Positions 1-6,679 of a stretch of 7,385 bases of DNA are shown piece by piece. The position numbers were made by a program, and so were the translations under genes. Position 1 is the first letter of the stretch; each line of letters starts with the position of its first letter. The notes under the pieces were generated by a model. The model made no database searches and was not told the origin of the DNA. It saw only the letters and a program-made list of their open reading frames with translations. The stretch is from Deltaproteobacteria bacterium (lineage in GTDB: Bacteria > Desulfobacterota > Binatia > UBA9968). Location of the stretch: the NCBI GenBank assembly GCA_005878685.1, contig VBLN01000141.1, positions 1-7,385 on the forward strand, read 5' to 3'.

Positions 1-314
1 CCATTCTCAAGCCCGGCATACGAGGAATCTACCACGTCGGGGACGAGAAGCCGGTTACATTACAGCACTTCCTCGACGAAGCCTGCCGTGCATGGAACTG
101 TCCGCGGCCATTCAGAACGCCGCTATGGACGATCTACGCTGCGGCCTTCTTTTGCGAATTGTTCGGAGCCATCGCGAGAAAACCCTCTCCCCTCACGCGG
201 GATTTCATCACCATCGGCCGAGTCTTACACTGGGGCGACACTCGACGGGCGCGAGAGGAACTTATTCCCCAGCTTCAATACCCGAAGCTCAAGGATGGCC
301 TGTCTACGCTCTGA
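1..314 (+). CDS. NAD-dependent epimerase/dehydratase family protein, C-terminal part (truncated by window edge)
   Basis: An open frame runs from the left edge (first full codon at 3) to TGA at 312-314, giving about 103 residues with no start in the window. The translation begins near 'GIYHVGDEKPVT', the segment that follows the catalytic domain in extended short-chain dehydrogenases of the NAD-dependent epimerase / 3-beta-hydroxysteroid dehydrogenase type, where a G-x-Y-x-V/I-x-D/G-x-x-P-V/T pattern precedes the substrate-binding helices. Later come a hydrophobic helix ('YAAAFFCELFGAIA'), a 'PSPLTRDF' segment and a closing 'RRAREEL..QLQYPKLKDGL', which matches the usual 'ARREL-GY-P..-L-eGL' ending of the family. 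The Rossmann nucleotide-binding half and the YxxxK site lie outside the window, so the substrate (sugar nucleotide, sterol-like or other) cannot be judged. It is convergent with the binding-protein gene ending at 405. Confidence 0.8.
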   Translation, partial: ILKPGIRGIYHVGDEKPVTLQHFLDEACRAWNCPRPFRTPLWTIYAAAFFCELFGAIARKPSPLTRDFITIGRVLHWGDTRRAREELIPQLQYPKLKDGLSTL

Positions 315-359
315 TCACGGAGCGAAAGTGAAGCAAGTCAGTTCTTAAACGCTTCAGCC

Positions 360-396
360 GAGGGAATGAAAATTAGCCTGTTCGAAAATTTCCCTC
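360..396. repeat. Inverted repeat in the convergent intergenic gap, possible weak bidirectional terminator
   Basis: GAGGGAA (360-366) is complementary to TTCCCTC (390-396), giving a 7-bp stem around a 23-base loop. It sits between the ends of two convergent genes, where a shared terminator would be expected. There is no T-run after the stem on either strand and the loop is long, so a classic intrinsic terminator is not supported. The repeat is clear; the function is a guess. Confidence 0.25.
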
Positions 397-404
397 ATCC
401 ATGC

Positions 405-1419
405 CTATTTTCGGATAAATTGGTTCGTATACACTTCGGCGGCTGGGACCTTTGCGGCGACGTCGAAGAACTCATTGGTGATTTTCACCGTTTTTTCCAT
501 AACATCAGGTTTCATGTAGCCATATCCTGACGCCAGCGATTCTGGCGGGATGAAGACCTCCTCCACGCCATTCTTAATCTGAACTCGCGTCAGCTCCTTA
601 TCCAGCTCAGGTTTGTGCTTCAACAAGATTCCCAGCGCCTCATCCTGGTGGTCGCGAGTATATTTTAATCCCTCCATTGTCGCCTCGACGTAGGCGCGGA
701 TCACTTCGGGCCGGCGTTTGATATCCTCTTCCTTGACTATGAGCGCGCTGCCGTAGATGTCGAGACCCACATCCCGTACCCTGTTTAACCGCGGCTAGCT
801 CCGCCACTTCATCATTTGAAGCCCGGAACATGGTAATAAAATCGGCCTTCTTGGCAACCAAAGCCGCCGGCTGAAGCGGCGGCGCGGTCTCATGAATCTT
901 GATCGACTTAAAGTCGAGGCCATTGATCCTTGCAAGCGCAGGCATCAGATACCATTGCGCCTGTCCCGGGCTGATCGCCCAAGATTTCCCCTCGAGATCT
1001 TTGAGCGTCTTGATGTTCGTATCCTCGCGCCAGAGAACCGTCACGGCTATATAACCAAGCTGGGCTACAGACACGACGGCTGCCCCTCTGGATCGGCCAA
1101 CGATGGCGGTTGAAACATTGGCGAAGCCCACGTCAGCCCCTCCCGAAGCGATGGCGCGGATCGTATCAGCTGAGCCCGTCCCGGGTTGGATGGTTACATT
1201 GAGTCCCCGCTTTGCATAAAAACCTTTCTCCCAGGCAACAAACCAAGGGGCATGGTTTCCTCCAATGATGAAATCTAGCCGGATGACGATCGGCGTCTCT
1301 CCGGCTTTCTCAGCGGCTCTCACGTTGGCCGGAGGAAAACTCAGGCTACCCACTACGCCAAGCACGACCAGTACCGATGCCGCCTTTAGCCGGATCACAC
1401 ACAGCTCAGTAAACTTCAT
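405..1419 (-). pseudogene. ABC transporter substrate-binding protein, NMT1/SsuA/TauA-like, disrupted by a single frameshift
   Basis: Two overlapping minus-strand frames together make one periplasmic binding protein of the NMT1/SsuA/TauA type (nitrate, sulfonate, taurine, pyrimidine-precursor binders). Frame one starts at ATG 1419, with AGGAGG at 1425-1430 five bases upstream. It encodes a Sec signal peptide (hydrophobic core about residues 12-30, likely cleavage near 'ANVRA-A' at 35-36). The family pattern follows: 'NHAPWFVAWEKGFYAKRGL' (55-73), 'PGTGSADTIRAIASGGADVG' (79-98) and 'LKDLEGKSWAIS' (139-150). Homology leaves this frame near residue 215 and continues in the next frame with 'DVGLDIYGSALIVKEEDIKR' to TAG at 405. 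The total span is 1015 nt. Removing one base gives 337 residues, normal for the family, so one extra G is the simplest explanation. It sits in one of two GGG runs, read as CCC at 773-775 or 779-781 on the + strand. This could be a true pseudogene or an assembly error. It lies 40 bp downstream of the DUF1989 gene, probably in the same transcript. No permease or ATPase gene is adjacent. Confidence 0.85.
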
Positions 1420-1459
1420 GATCGCCTCCTCTCGTGAATTTCCGCCAGCTTACCTCTCC

Positions 1460-2101
1460 TTAACCGGACTCGTAAATAATCATCCCCATCGGGGTCGGCT
1501 TGAAGCCGTTGCATGGGTTCCGCTCCTGCGGGCAGTTGGAGACCGCCACCAGTAGGTCCATTTCGGCCCTGAGATCATAGAAGTCGCCCGGACGGCTCGT
1601 CGGCTCTTTGATCTCCATGGTGCCGTCAGCCTCGACCTCCACGCGCATAAAAGGAACAAAGGCGTTGGGAATTTGCCGTCGATTAAATCCCCAAGGAGCG
1701 AGCGCCATGGCGAAGTTATCGCGGCAATTGCGCGTGCCCGGCGCGCCGTAGCGGATGCGGTTTAGCTCCTCGCTGCACATGGGGCCGTAGGAATAGCTTT
1801 CTTCGTTGGAGTAACCGCAGATGGTCATCATGGGATTACAGATGACGGAGTAAAGCACGTCTTCCCGTCGCAGCTCGCGCCGCTTGTTCAGTAGCACACT
1901 GTTACCCATATTCAGGTGTTCGCTCAGATCGTGCTCGTTAAAGCAAACTATATCCGGCACCTGTTTGCCCTCAATGTCGACGAACCGTAGGATCTGCCTA
2001 CGACGCATGGTGAAGGCCGAGTATTCCCGCGCCGGGATGGCCCATTCCCTTACAACCTTGCCAGGCACAGGATGCAAGCGCATCGATGGATCGTCAATCA
2101 T
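1460..2101 (-). CDS. DUF1989 (urea carboxylase-associated family) protein
   Basis: A 213-residue cytoplasmic protein with no signal peptide, full length for DUF1989. Visible family landmarks are 'GKQVPDIVCFNEHDLSEHLN' (45-64), 'LYSVICNPMMTICGYSNEES' (83-102), 'GPMCSEELN' (106-114), 'NCRDNFAMAL' (125-134), 'NAFVPFMRVEVEADG' (146-160) and 'AEMDLLVAVSNCPQERNPCN' (179-198), followed by the usual 'F-K-P-T-P' ending. Cys109, Cys126 and Cys190 fall in the most conserved blocks and are candidate metal or catalytic positions (inference). Known relatives include the two urea carboxylase-associated proteins that form carboxyguanidine deiminase in guanidine breakdown. Many other members are unassigned, and no urea/guanidine carboxylase or hydrolase gene is seen here, so that role is not claimed. 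The ATG at 2101 lies four bases after the pepF stop with only weak SD-like sequence (GAGG about 9 bases upstream), consistent with translational coupling. A substrate-binding protein gene follows 40 bp downstream, suggesting metabolism of an imported small compound. Confidence 0.87.
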   Translation of the reverse strand: MIDDPSMRLHPVPGKVVREWAIPAREYSAFTMRRRQILRFVDIEGKQVPDIVCFNEHDLSEHLNMGNSVLLNKRRELRREDVLYSVICNPMMTICGYSNEESYSYGPMCSEELNRIRYGAPGTRNCRDNFAMALAPWGFNRRQIPNAFVPFMRVEVEADGTMEIKEPTSRPGDFYDLRAEMDLLVAVSNCPQERNPCNGFKPTPMGMIIYESG

Positions 2102-2105
2102 TTTC

Positions 2106-3926
2106 TCAAACCTCTAACTCCCGTTTTTCCGAGTCTTTAACGACTAGCCCTTCAAACCTTTTTACCAAACCCCGGATTTCGTCAAAACCTTTTTGCCAAA
2201 ATTTTGGATCGTGAATATCGACGCCTAAGGGCTTGAGCAGCGCCTCGGGGCTATCGGAGCCCCCGGCTTCAAGGAGGGCGAGATATTTGGAGACAAAACT
2301 CTTTCCTTGTTCCCGGTACATTCGATAAAGGGCCATGACCAGAAGCTGGCCGAAGACGTAGCTGTAGCAGTAAAAGCGGCTGTGAATGAAATGAGGGATA
2401 TAGGACCAGCCCCAGTGGTATAGCTCAGGCGTCTCCACCGCATCTCCGTAATACGGCCTGTTCGCTTCCATCCAGATCTCACCGATAAGCTGGGGCGTCA
2501 GTCTTCCTGCGGACCGCTTTGAGAATACGGCCTCTTCAAAACGTGTCAGGACATTTTGGCGAAAAACTGTGGCGAAGGCGTCTTCGATTTTTCCGGCGAT
2601 AAGAGCGATCTGCACCTGCGGATCGGCTTGGCGCTCTACCAGATAATCGAAAACCAGCATCTCGCCAAACACAGATGCGGTCTCAGCGGTCGTAAGCGGG
2701 GTATCGTAGTTTAAAAAGCTCTGTTTACGGCTGAGATAACCATGGAGACCATGACCCAGTTCATGGGCCACGGTCATCACGTCTCTCAGGTTGTCGGTAT
2801 AGTTGCACAGGATATAGGGATGAAGTTGGGGAGAGGGAGAAGCGCAGAAGGCGCCTCCCCGTTTTCCTTTTCGTATCTCCGCGTCGATCCAGTTCTTGGC
2901 GAAAAATTCCGAGGCAATTTCCCGAAAAATCGGGCTGAAGGCTTCGAAGGCCTCCATAATCACTTCCTGACCCTGTCGGAATGGAAAGGGCGCGATCTCT
3001 TTTCCTACAGGCGCATACTGATCGTATAGCGCGAGACGGGAAAGCTTGAGGAGACGCGCTTTCAGTTGGAAGTAGTCGTGAGCGATTCCGTAGTTGGCTT
3101 CAGTCGCCTGCATCATCCTGCTGACCGCCTCAGCATCAATTTCGTTGACTAGATGCCGTTCCATCATCGGATTCGGGTAGCGCCGGAGACGATCCATCGT
3201 CAAGTGATCTTGGAGGAGGGTGTCATAGACAAAAGCGGGCACCTGCCCATGATGAGAAAGCCCTTGAAACAGCGTCTCCATAGCCCTTCGCCTGAGTTCT
3301 CGGTCAGGTTCATGGAGAAGTGCCAAGATCTCGCTCAGAGTTAGCTCTTCTTTCTTTTCCGCCCTCTCCAGCGAAAAGGTAAGCGCAGACGTGATCTCCG
3401 AAAAGAGCCGCCCAAAGGCGTTTCGCCCTGTATTGTCCTTTTCATTAATGATTTTTTCCTCCGGCTCCGAGAGCCTGTGGGGACGAAAACGGCGGAGACT
3501 TTTGAGATAGTGACTATATTCCTGAAGAGCCGGATCGCTGATCAATCGATCTGCCGCTTCGTCGTTAAGTTCAAGCCATTCAAGCTCAAAGAAGAGGAGC
3601 AGGTTTCTTACCTCGGTCACCCGCTGTTCCACCTTCTGCTCCAGATCCTGGTATTCGGGTCTCAAGGAATCCGCCGCGTAGAGAAGACCAGAATAGCTGG
3701 CCCCCCGGCTCAGAGCCTCTTCGATCTCTTCCAATTCCTTAAGCCCCTCTTGCAGTTCTTTCGCAGTCAAGCCTTCGGGTCCAGAGATCTTGCCCCTGAA
3801 CCGGCGCGAGAAATCCTTCGCTCGATCGCGGCAACTGTTCAGCATCGCTTCAATCCTCGGATCATCGTGAGCAGAGAAGAGGTCGCTCAAATCCCACCGG
3901 ATGCCTTCAGCACTATTGTTGGCCAT
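2106..3926 (-). CDS. pepF: Oligoendopeptidase F-type zinc metallopeptidase (M3 family)
   Basis: A 606-residue cytoplasmic M3B peptidase, normal length for PepF, which cleaves short peptides of roughly 7-17 residues. The N-terminal half is a helical region (PepF N-domain, about 1-200, rich in charged coiled-coil-like segments such as 'LKELEEIEEALS'). The catalytic M3 domain follows. Its zinc motif HELGH is at 388-392 (His388 and His392 ligands, Glu389 catalytic) and the third ligand is probably Glu415 in 'LTTAETASVFGEML'. The C-terminal 'HFIHSRFYCYSYVFGQL' provides the His/Tyr substrate-binding residues typical of M3 enzymes. The start is ATG 3926 with AAAGGA six bases upstream. It is the first gene of a minus-strand cluster: its stop is separated from the DUF1989 start by only 4 bp. 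No signal peptide or membrane segment is seen. PepF is usually a general peptide-turnover enzyme, so its link to the metabolic genes may be positional only. Confidence 0.95.
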   Translation of the reverse strand: MANNSAEGIRWDLSDLFSAHDDPRIEAMLNSCRDRAKDFSRRFRGKISGPEGLTAKELQEGLKELEEIEEALSRGASYSGLLYAADSLRPEYQDLEQKVEQRVTEVRNLLLFFELEWLELNDEAADRLISDPALQEYSHYLKSLRRFRPHRLSEPEEKIINEKDNTGRNAFGRLFSEITSALTFSLERAEKKEELTLSEILALLHEPDRELRRRAMETLFQGLSHHGQVPAFVYDTLLQDHLTMDRLRRYPNPMMERHLVNEIDAEAVSRMMQATEANYGIAHDYFQLKARLLKLSRLALYDQYAPVGKEIAPFPFRQGQEVIMEAFEAFSPIFREIASEFFAKNWIDAEIRKGKRGGAFCASPSPQLHPYILCNYTDNLRDVMTVAHELGHGLHGYLSRKQSFLNYDTPLTTAETASVFGEMLVFDYLVERQADPQVQIALIAGKIEDAFATVFRQNVLTRFEEAVFSKRSAGRLTPQLIGEIWMEANRPYYGDAVETPELYHWGWSYIPHFIHSRFYCYSYVFGQLLVMALYRMYREQGKSFVSKYLALLEAGGSDSPEALLKPLGVDIHDPKFWQKGFDEIRGLVKRFEGLVVKDSEKRELEV

Positions 3927-3949
3927 AAGAATTCCTTTTGCTTCCTTTC

Positions 3950-3979
3950 CGTATAACCACTTCCTTTATAACTGAACAA
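3950..3979 (-). promoter_or_regulatory. Weak candidate promoter for the pepF-DUF1989-binding-protein transcript
   Basis: Reading the minus strand, TTGTTC (3979-3974) and TATACG (3955-3950) are 18 bases apart, matching sigma70 boxes at 3/6 and 4/6. An alternative -10, TATAAA (3970-3965), is a better hexamer (5/6) but lacks a recognisable -35. Both would give a short leader before ATG 3926. A promoter is expected in this divergent gap; which of the two is used cannot be decided by reading. Confidence 0.25.
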
Positions 3980-4000
3980 GAGCCTTGCATTGCTTTCAAG

Positions 4001-4030
4001 TTGCGGCTTTCGAGTTTGAAGTTATATGAT
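4001..4030 (+). promoter_or_regulatory. Candidate sigma70-type promoter for the class II aldolase gene
   Basis: TATGAT at 4025-4030 matches the -10 consensus at five of six bases. TTGCGG at 4001-4006 supplies a weak -35 (TTG only) at an 18-base spacing. Transcription would start near 4037, giving a leader of roughly 34 bases that contains the ribosome binding site AGGAG. The weak -35 could mean an activator is needed, but no regulator gene is visible nearby. Confidence 0.4.
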
Positions 4031-4059
4031 GGCTTGGCTCGAGCGAAACTAGAATAGAG

Positions 4060-4064
4060 AGGAG
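4060..4064 (+). promoter_or_regulatory. Ribosome binding site fixing the GTG start of the aldolase gene
   Basis: AGGAG is followed by a six-base spacer and then GTG at 4071. The next in-frame candidate start is ATG at 4107 (codon 13), which has no comparable SD, so this site argues for the GTG start. Confidence 0.7.
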
Positions 4065-4070
4065 AACTAA

Positions 4071-4781
4071 GTGTCTGAGATAGATGAGCTTAAAACGAAG
4101 CTGGCCATGGCTTGCCGAATGCTTTTTCTCGCCGAATTGGTCGATTACAGCGGCCATATCAGCGTTCGTATACCCGGCACCGATCGCTTTCTAATTAACG
4201 GTCATCCCATAAGCCGCGCGACGGTCACGCCCGATGATATAGTGACCTTTAATGCCGAAGGCAAGCGGCTCGAGGGAAAATGGGACCTTCCCTCCGAGCT
4301 GCCCATGCATACCCGTACTTACCGTGCGAGAACAGACGTTCAATGCGTAGCCCACCTCCACAATCGGATGGTCGTGGTGCTAAGCATGGCTGACCGTCAG
4401 CTCATTCCAGCCTCCAATCCCGGAGCCCTGTTTGGCCAAGGCCCTATCCCCATATACCAGGATCCCGCCCTGATCCATACGAACGAACAAGGAGATGCGG
4501 TGGCCAGGACTTTAGGGGACCGAGAGGCCGCGATCCTACGCGGGCACGGATCTATTGTCGTAGGAGAGTCCATCGAATGGACTTTCGCCGGGTGCATTGA
4601 CTTGGAGGAGAGCGCCACGCGACTCTGCTTCGCTTCCCTCTTGGGACCTGTCCGTTTTTATACCGATGATGAGGTTAACCGGGTTAGTAAGGGGCGTAGA
4701 AAGATGTCGGTCATCCAGAAGGTTTGGGACCACTACATTGCCAAGGCAAGAATAGCCGGACTTACGGAAAATCTTAATTGA
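4071..4781 (+). CDS. Class II aldolase/adducin family protein (aldolase or decarboxylase, substrate unknown)
   Basis: A 236-residue cytoplasmic protein forming one aldolase/adducin domain, the fold of L-fuculose-1-phosphate aldolase and L-ribulose-5-phosphate 4-epimerase. The zinc site is visible as His95 and His97 in 'AHLHN' and His159 in 'LRGHG'. Glu76 in 'PSELPMH' matches the catalytic acid of FucA. The glycine loop reads 'SGHISVR' (27-33). Positions that bind substrate phosphate in FucA look altered: His replaces Asn at 29, Asn replaces Thr at 43, and Pro-Ser replaces the Ser-Ser pair. This argues against a sugar-phosphate substrate. The 'NPGALFG' and 'RGHGSIVVGESIE' segments recall the branch that includes decarboxylases of dihydroxy-aromatic acids such as 3,4-dihydroxyphthalate; that assignment is inference. 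The start is GTG 4071 with a good SD. The gene is divergent from the pepF-DUF1989-binding-protein cluster across a 144-bp gap, so shared control is possible. Confidence 0.9.
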   Translation: MSEIDELKTKLAMACRMLFLAELVDYSGHISVRIPGTDRFLINGHPISRATVTPDDIVTFNAEGKRLEGKWDLPSELPMHTRTYRARTDVQCVAHLHNRMVVVLSMADRQLIPASNPGALFGQGPIPIYQDPALIHTNEQGDAVARTLGDREAAILRGHGSIVVGESIEWTFAGCIDLEESATRLCFASLLGPVRFYTDDEVNRVSKGRRKMSVIQKVWDHYIAKARIAGLTENLN

Positions 4782-4891
4782 TTCGATTAGTTAAACATCT
4801 CAGCCCTTTGGCGGTGCAGATGAGGAATTCCCCTTGCAATTCCATAGCTTCTGTGCTAAAGACTTTTATTCGTTCTTGATCGAATTAGCTT
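4782..4891. other. Intergenic gap between aldolase and hypothetical gene; weak inverted repeat, no clear terminator
   Basis: The 110-base gap contains GGAATT (4824-4829) and AATTCC (4838-4843), a 6-bp stem with an 8-base loop and no T-run after it. A poor -35/-10 pair, TTGCAA (4834-4839) and TAAAGA (4857-4862) at 17 bases, overlaps it and could drive the next gene. Neither element is convincing alone. Confidence 0.25.
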
Positions 4892-5251
4892 ATGTATGAC
4901 GATTTCTTAGCAAGAATTCTGGAGCCGGATACCTTCCTACCCTCGCAATTTTACGGGAATAAGGGATTATCCCGTCAACTTGAAGGGGAAAAGAGACTGA
5001 TGCTCGCAATCCTTAAGGATGCCGTCGAGTGCCTGGAGAAGTATCGCAGGTCGAAGACTCCTATTGGCAGGGAACTTTATCAAAATGCCTTGGCTTGGGT
5101 TGAGGATAGAGGCAATGACTGGCTTTTCTCCTTTGGCAACATCTGTGACCTGTTAGGATTCGACCCAGACTATCTAAGAGAATTCCTGTTGAGACGGGAA
5201 TACAAGGCAGCTAGAGGCAAGATCTATTACTCTGTTGGAAGCGGAAAATAG
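4892..5251 (+). CDS. Hypothetical protein, 119 residues, conserved-looking small protein
   Basis: I do not recognise a named function. The protein is soluble, mixed-charge and probably mainly helical, with no signal peptide or membrane segment. Its middle, 'GEKRLMLAILKDAVECLEKY' (32-51), reads as an amphipathic helix. The C-terminal 'WLFSFGNICDLLGFDPDYLR' (77-96) resembles the W-x-F-S-F-x-N-I/V-C-x-x-L-G-x-D-P-x-Y-x-R ending that I associate with small uncharacterised proteins of deltaproteobacterial-type genomes; a helix-turn-helix-like geometry is possible but unproven. The ATG at 4892 is the first possible start, because in-frame stops TGA and TAG lie just upstream. No Shine-Dalgarno sequence precedes it, so initiation may be weak or leaderless-like. 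It lies 110 bp after the aldolase gene on the same strand, and its stop is only 3 bp from the end of the convergent M48 gene. Confidence 0.7.
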   Translation: MYDDFLARILEPDTFLPSQFYGNKGLSRQLEGEKRLMLAILKDAVECLEKYRRSKTPIGRELYQNALAWVEDRGNDWLFSFGNICDLLGFDPDYLREFLLRREYKAARGKIYYSVGSGK

Positions 5252-5254
5252 AGG

Positions 5255-6652
5255 TCATCTCTTTCTCGCCTTGATAGCCTGGATCTCCTCCTTGATGAGC
5301 TGACCCCGGGGAGAGGAGGGTCCAAGCACCTTTAAGGCGCGTTCGAAGTCAGCAATCGCCTTTTCATCCTCGTCCTGCAAGAGATCCGAGCGACCCAAAT
5401 AGTCATAGGCGTCTCCTAAGCGATTCATCTTGCCGTACACTATCCCCACGCGGCGGAGCGGCTCGCTCCACAGCGGCGCAAGATTAATGGCCGTGAGATA
5501 AGCATCGAGCGCCGCCGACAAATTGGACTCTTGCTCGCACAAGTCTCCCAGAAAAAGGTAGTTGAGAGGTTCCTTGGGCTCCACGCTCACTGCCCGTTCG
5601 AACGCCTCATGAGCTAACCGATACTCCTTGATCCGCGTGTAAAGCTGACCCAAATCCCGATCAATCCCGGGTGCCTTGGGGTTGAGAGCCTTCGCGCGCT
5701 CGAAATTCTCACGTGACTCTGGCCACATCCCTTTGGAAGAATAGGCCATACCAAGGAGCTGCGCCGGCGCGCCATTTTTTGGAGATTGGCTGAGATTTTT
5801 TGTCTGCTCAGCGATCACGGCGTCCGCTTCATACCTCTCAAGACGGATAATAGTCTGGATTTTTTTGATCGGGTCTGCTTCCTCCACCAGCGGTCGATTC
5901 GGCTTTAGAGATCGAATCAACAGCTCGACATTGGCTACCCGCTCCTGGGATAAAGGGTGATCCATAAGGTAAGGCGGGATGTCGACCGGATTTAGAACCC
6001 GTTCTTGATCTAGAACTTTGAGGAAGCTGACCGCGGCTTGAGGATCATAGCCCGCCTCCGCCATATATCTAACCCCCAGCGTATCCGCCTCCATTTCCAA
6101 CTGACGGGTATAGGCGATTTGACGCTGCACCGCTATGGCTTGCCCCACGGCCCCCGCAGCTTGGGCGCCCGCCCCACCCCGCGCGAGCACTGCCCCGAGA
6201 ATGCCTAATAAACTGACCGGATCGGGCCCGGACATGCGGGCCATATGCCTGCCTTTTACGTGAATGGTTTCGTGGGCCATGACCGCGGCAAGTTCACCTG
6301 TGCTCCGCACGCGGTCCAAAAGCCCGGTATAGATGTAAATAGATCCACCGGGAACTGCGAAGGCATTGAGTTCTGAGTCCTCGACCACAAAATAGCGGTA
6401 ATCGAACGGCTGCGGTCCCATGACAGAGAGCAGCCTCCGTCCCAACTTGTCTACATACCTTTCAACTTCAAGATTCTTCACGAACTTCAATCTTTTCTTT
6501 GCCTCTTTACGAAACTCCCGACTGATTTTTACTTCTTCATCCTCTTGAATAGGTTGGACAAAGGGCACGCGGGAGGGAAGGTAGGAGCCACATCCCGCGA
6601 GAAAATAAAGAGCAAATAACAAAGCCCAAACTTTTTTCAGTCGAGTGGTCAA
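5255..6652 (-). CDS. BepA-like M48 family zinc metalloprotease lipoprotein with C-terminal TPR repeats
   Basis: A 465-residue predicted periplasmic lipoprotein. A short N-terminal hydrophobic stretch ends in the lipobox L-A-G-C with Cys21 as lipidation site. The M48 domain (about 40-250) shows 'ELNAFAVPGGSIYIYTGLLD' (94-113), HETIH at 127-131 (His127 and His131 ligands, Glu128 catalytic) and the third ligand Glu186 in 'LEMEAD'. 'DHPLSQERVANVE' (231-243) places His232 where E. coli BepA has its regulatory fourth zinc ligand. After about residue 290 come TPR-type repeats, for example 'ESRENFERAKALNPKAP' and 'LAHEAFERAVSVEPKEP'. BepA assists or degrades stalled outer-membrane proteins such as LptD, and a similar envelope role is likely. 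The start is TTG 6652: a TAG stop two codons upstream excludes earlier starts, and GGGAG lies 12 bases upstream, a loose spacing. A CTG at 6640 is an alternative; neither changes the lipobox. It is divergent from the LonB-like gene. Confidence 0.92.
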   Translation of the reverse strand: MTTRLKKVWALLFALYFLAGCGSYLPSRVPFVQPIQEDEEVKISREFRKEAKKRLKFVKNLEVERYVDKLGRRLLSVMGPQPFDYRYFVVEDSELNAFAVPGGSIYIYTGLLDRVRSTGELAAVMAHETIHVKGRHMARMSGPDPVSLLGILGAVLARGGAGAQAAGAVGQAIAVQRQIAYTRQLEMEADTLGVRYMAEAGYDPQAAVSFLKVLDQERVLNPVDIPPYLMDHPLSQERVANVELLIRSLKPNRPLVEEADPIKKIQTIIRLERYEADAVIAEQTKNLSQSPKNGAPAQLLGMAYSSKGMWPESRENFERAKALNPKAPGIDRDLGQLYTRIKEYRLAHEAFERAVSVEPKEPLNYLFLGDLCEQESNLSAALDAYLTAINLAPLWSEPLRRVGIVYGKMNRLGDAYDYLGRSDLLQDEDEKAIADFERALKVLGPSSPRGQLIKEEIQAIKARKR

Positions 6653-6665
6653 AGTCTAAAAAGGC

Positions 6666-6676
6666 TCCCAATGGGA
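6666..6676. promoter_or_regulatory. Perfect short palindrome at the predicted M48 transcription start
   Basis: TCCCA-A-TGGGA is a 5+1+5 palindrome lying just after the minus-strand -10 box, about where transcription of the M48 gene would begin. This is an operator-like position. Its short length means chance is a fair explanation, and no cognate regulator is known here. Confidence 0.25.
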
Positions 6677-6679
6677 ACG

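Noticed and set aside
88..348. Two overlapping small + strand frames at 88-348 and 92-331
   Set aside because: They lie in other frames over the epimerase C-terminus, whose frame (3-314) has clear family sequence; the small frames have low-complexity, Arg/Ser/Pro-rich translations.
405..770. Separate 121-residue protein starting at GTG 770 (-)
   Set aside because: It has no signal peptide or ribosome binding site and is exactly the missing C-terminal part of the binding protein, so it is the second half of a frameshifted gene.
770..785. Programmed ribosomal frameshift in the binding-protein gene
   Set aside because: No slippery heptamer, stop-codon context or stimulatory hairpin is apparent, and the family is not known for recoding; mutation or sequencing error is simpler.
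2225..2482. 85-residue minus-strand frame inside pepF
   Set aside because: It is a shifted-frame shadow of the catalytic C-terminal part of pepF.
3477..3956. 159-residue + strand frame antisense to pepF
   Set aside because: The opposite strand encodes a well-conserved M3 peptidase throughout; the antisense translation shows no recognisable family and ends in the promoter gap.
4824..4843. GGAATT/AATTCC inverted repeat as aldolase terminator
   Set aside because: The stem is only 6 bp and AT-rich, with no following T-run, so an intrinsic terminator is not supported.
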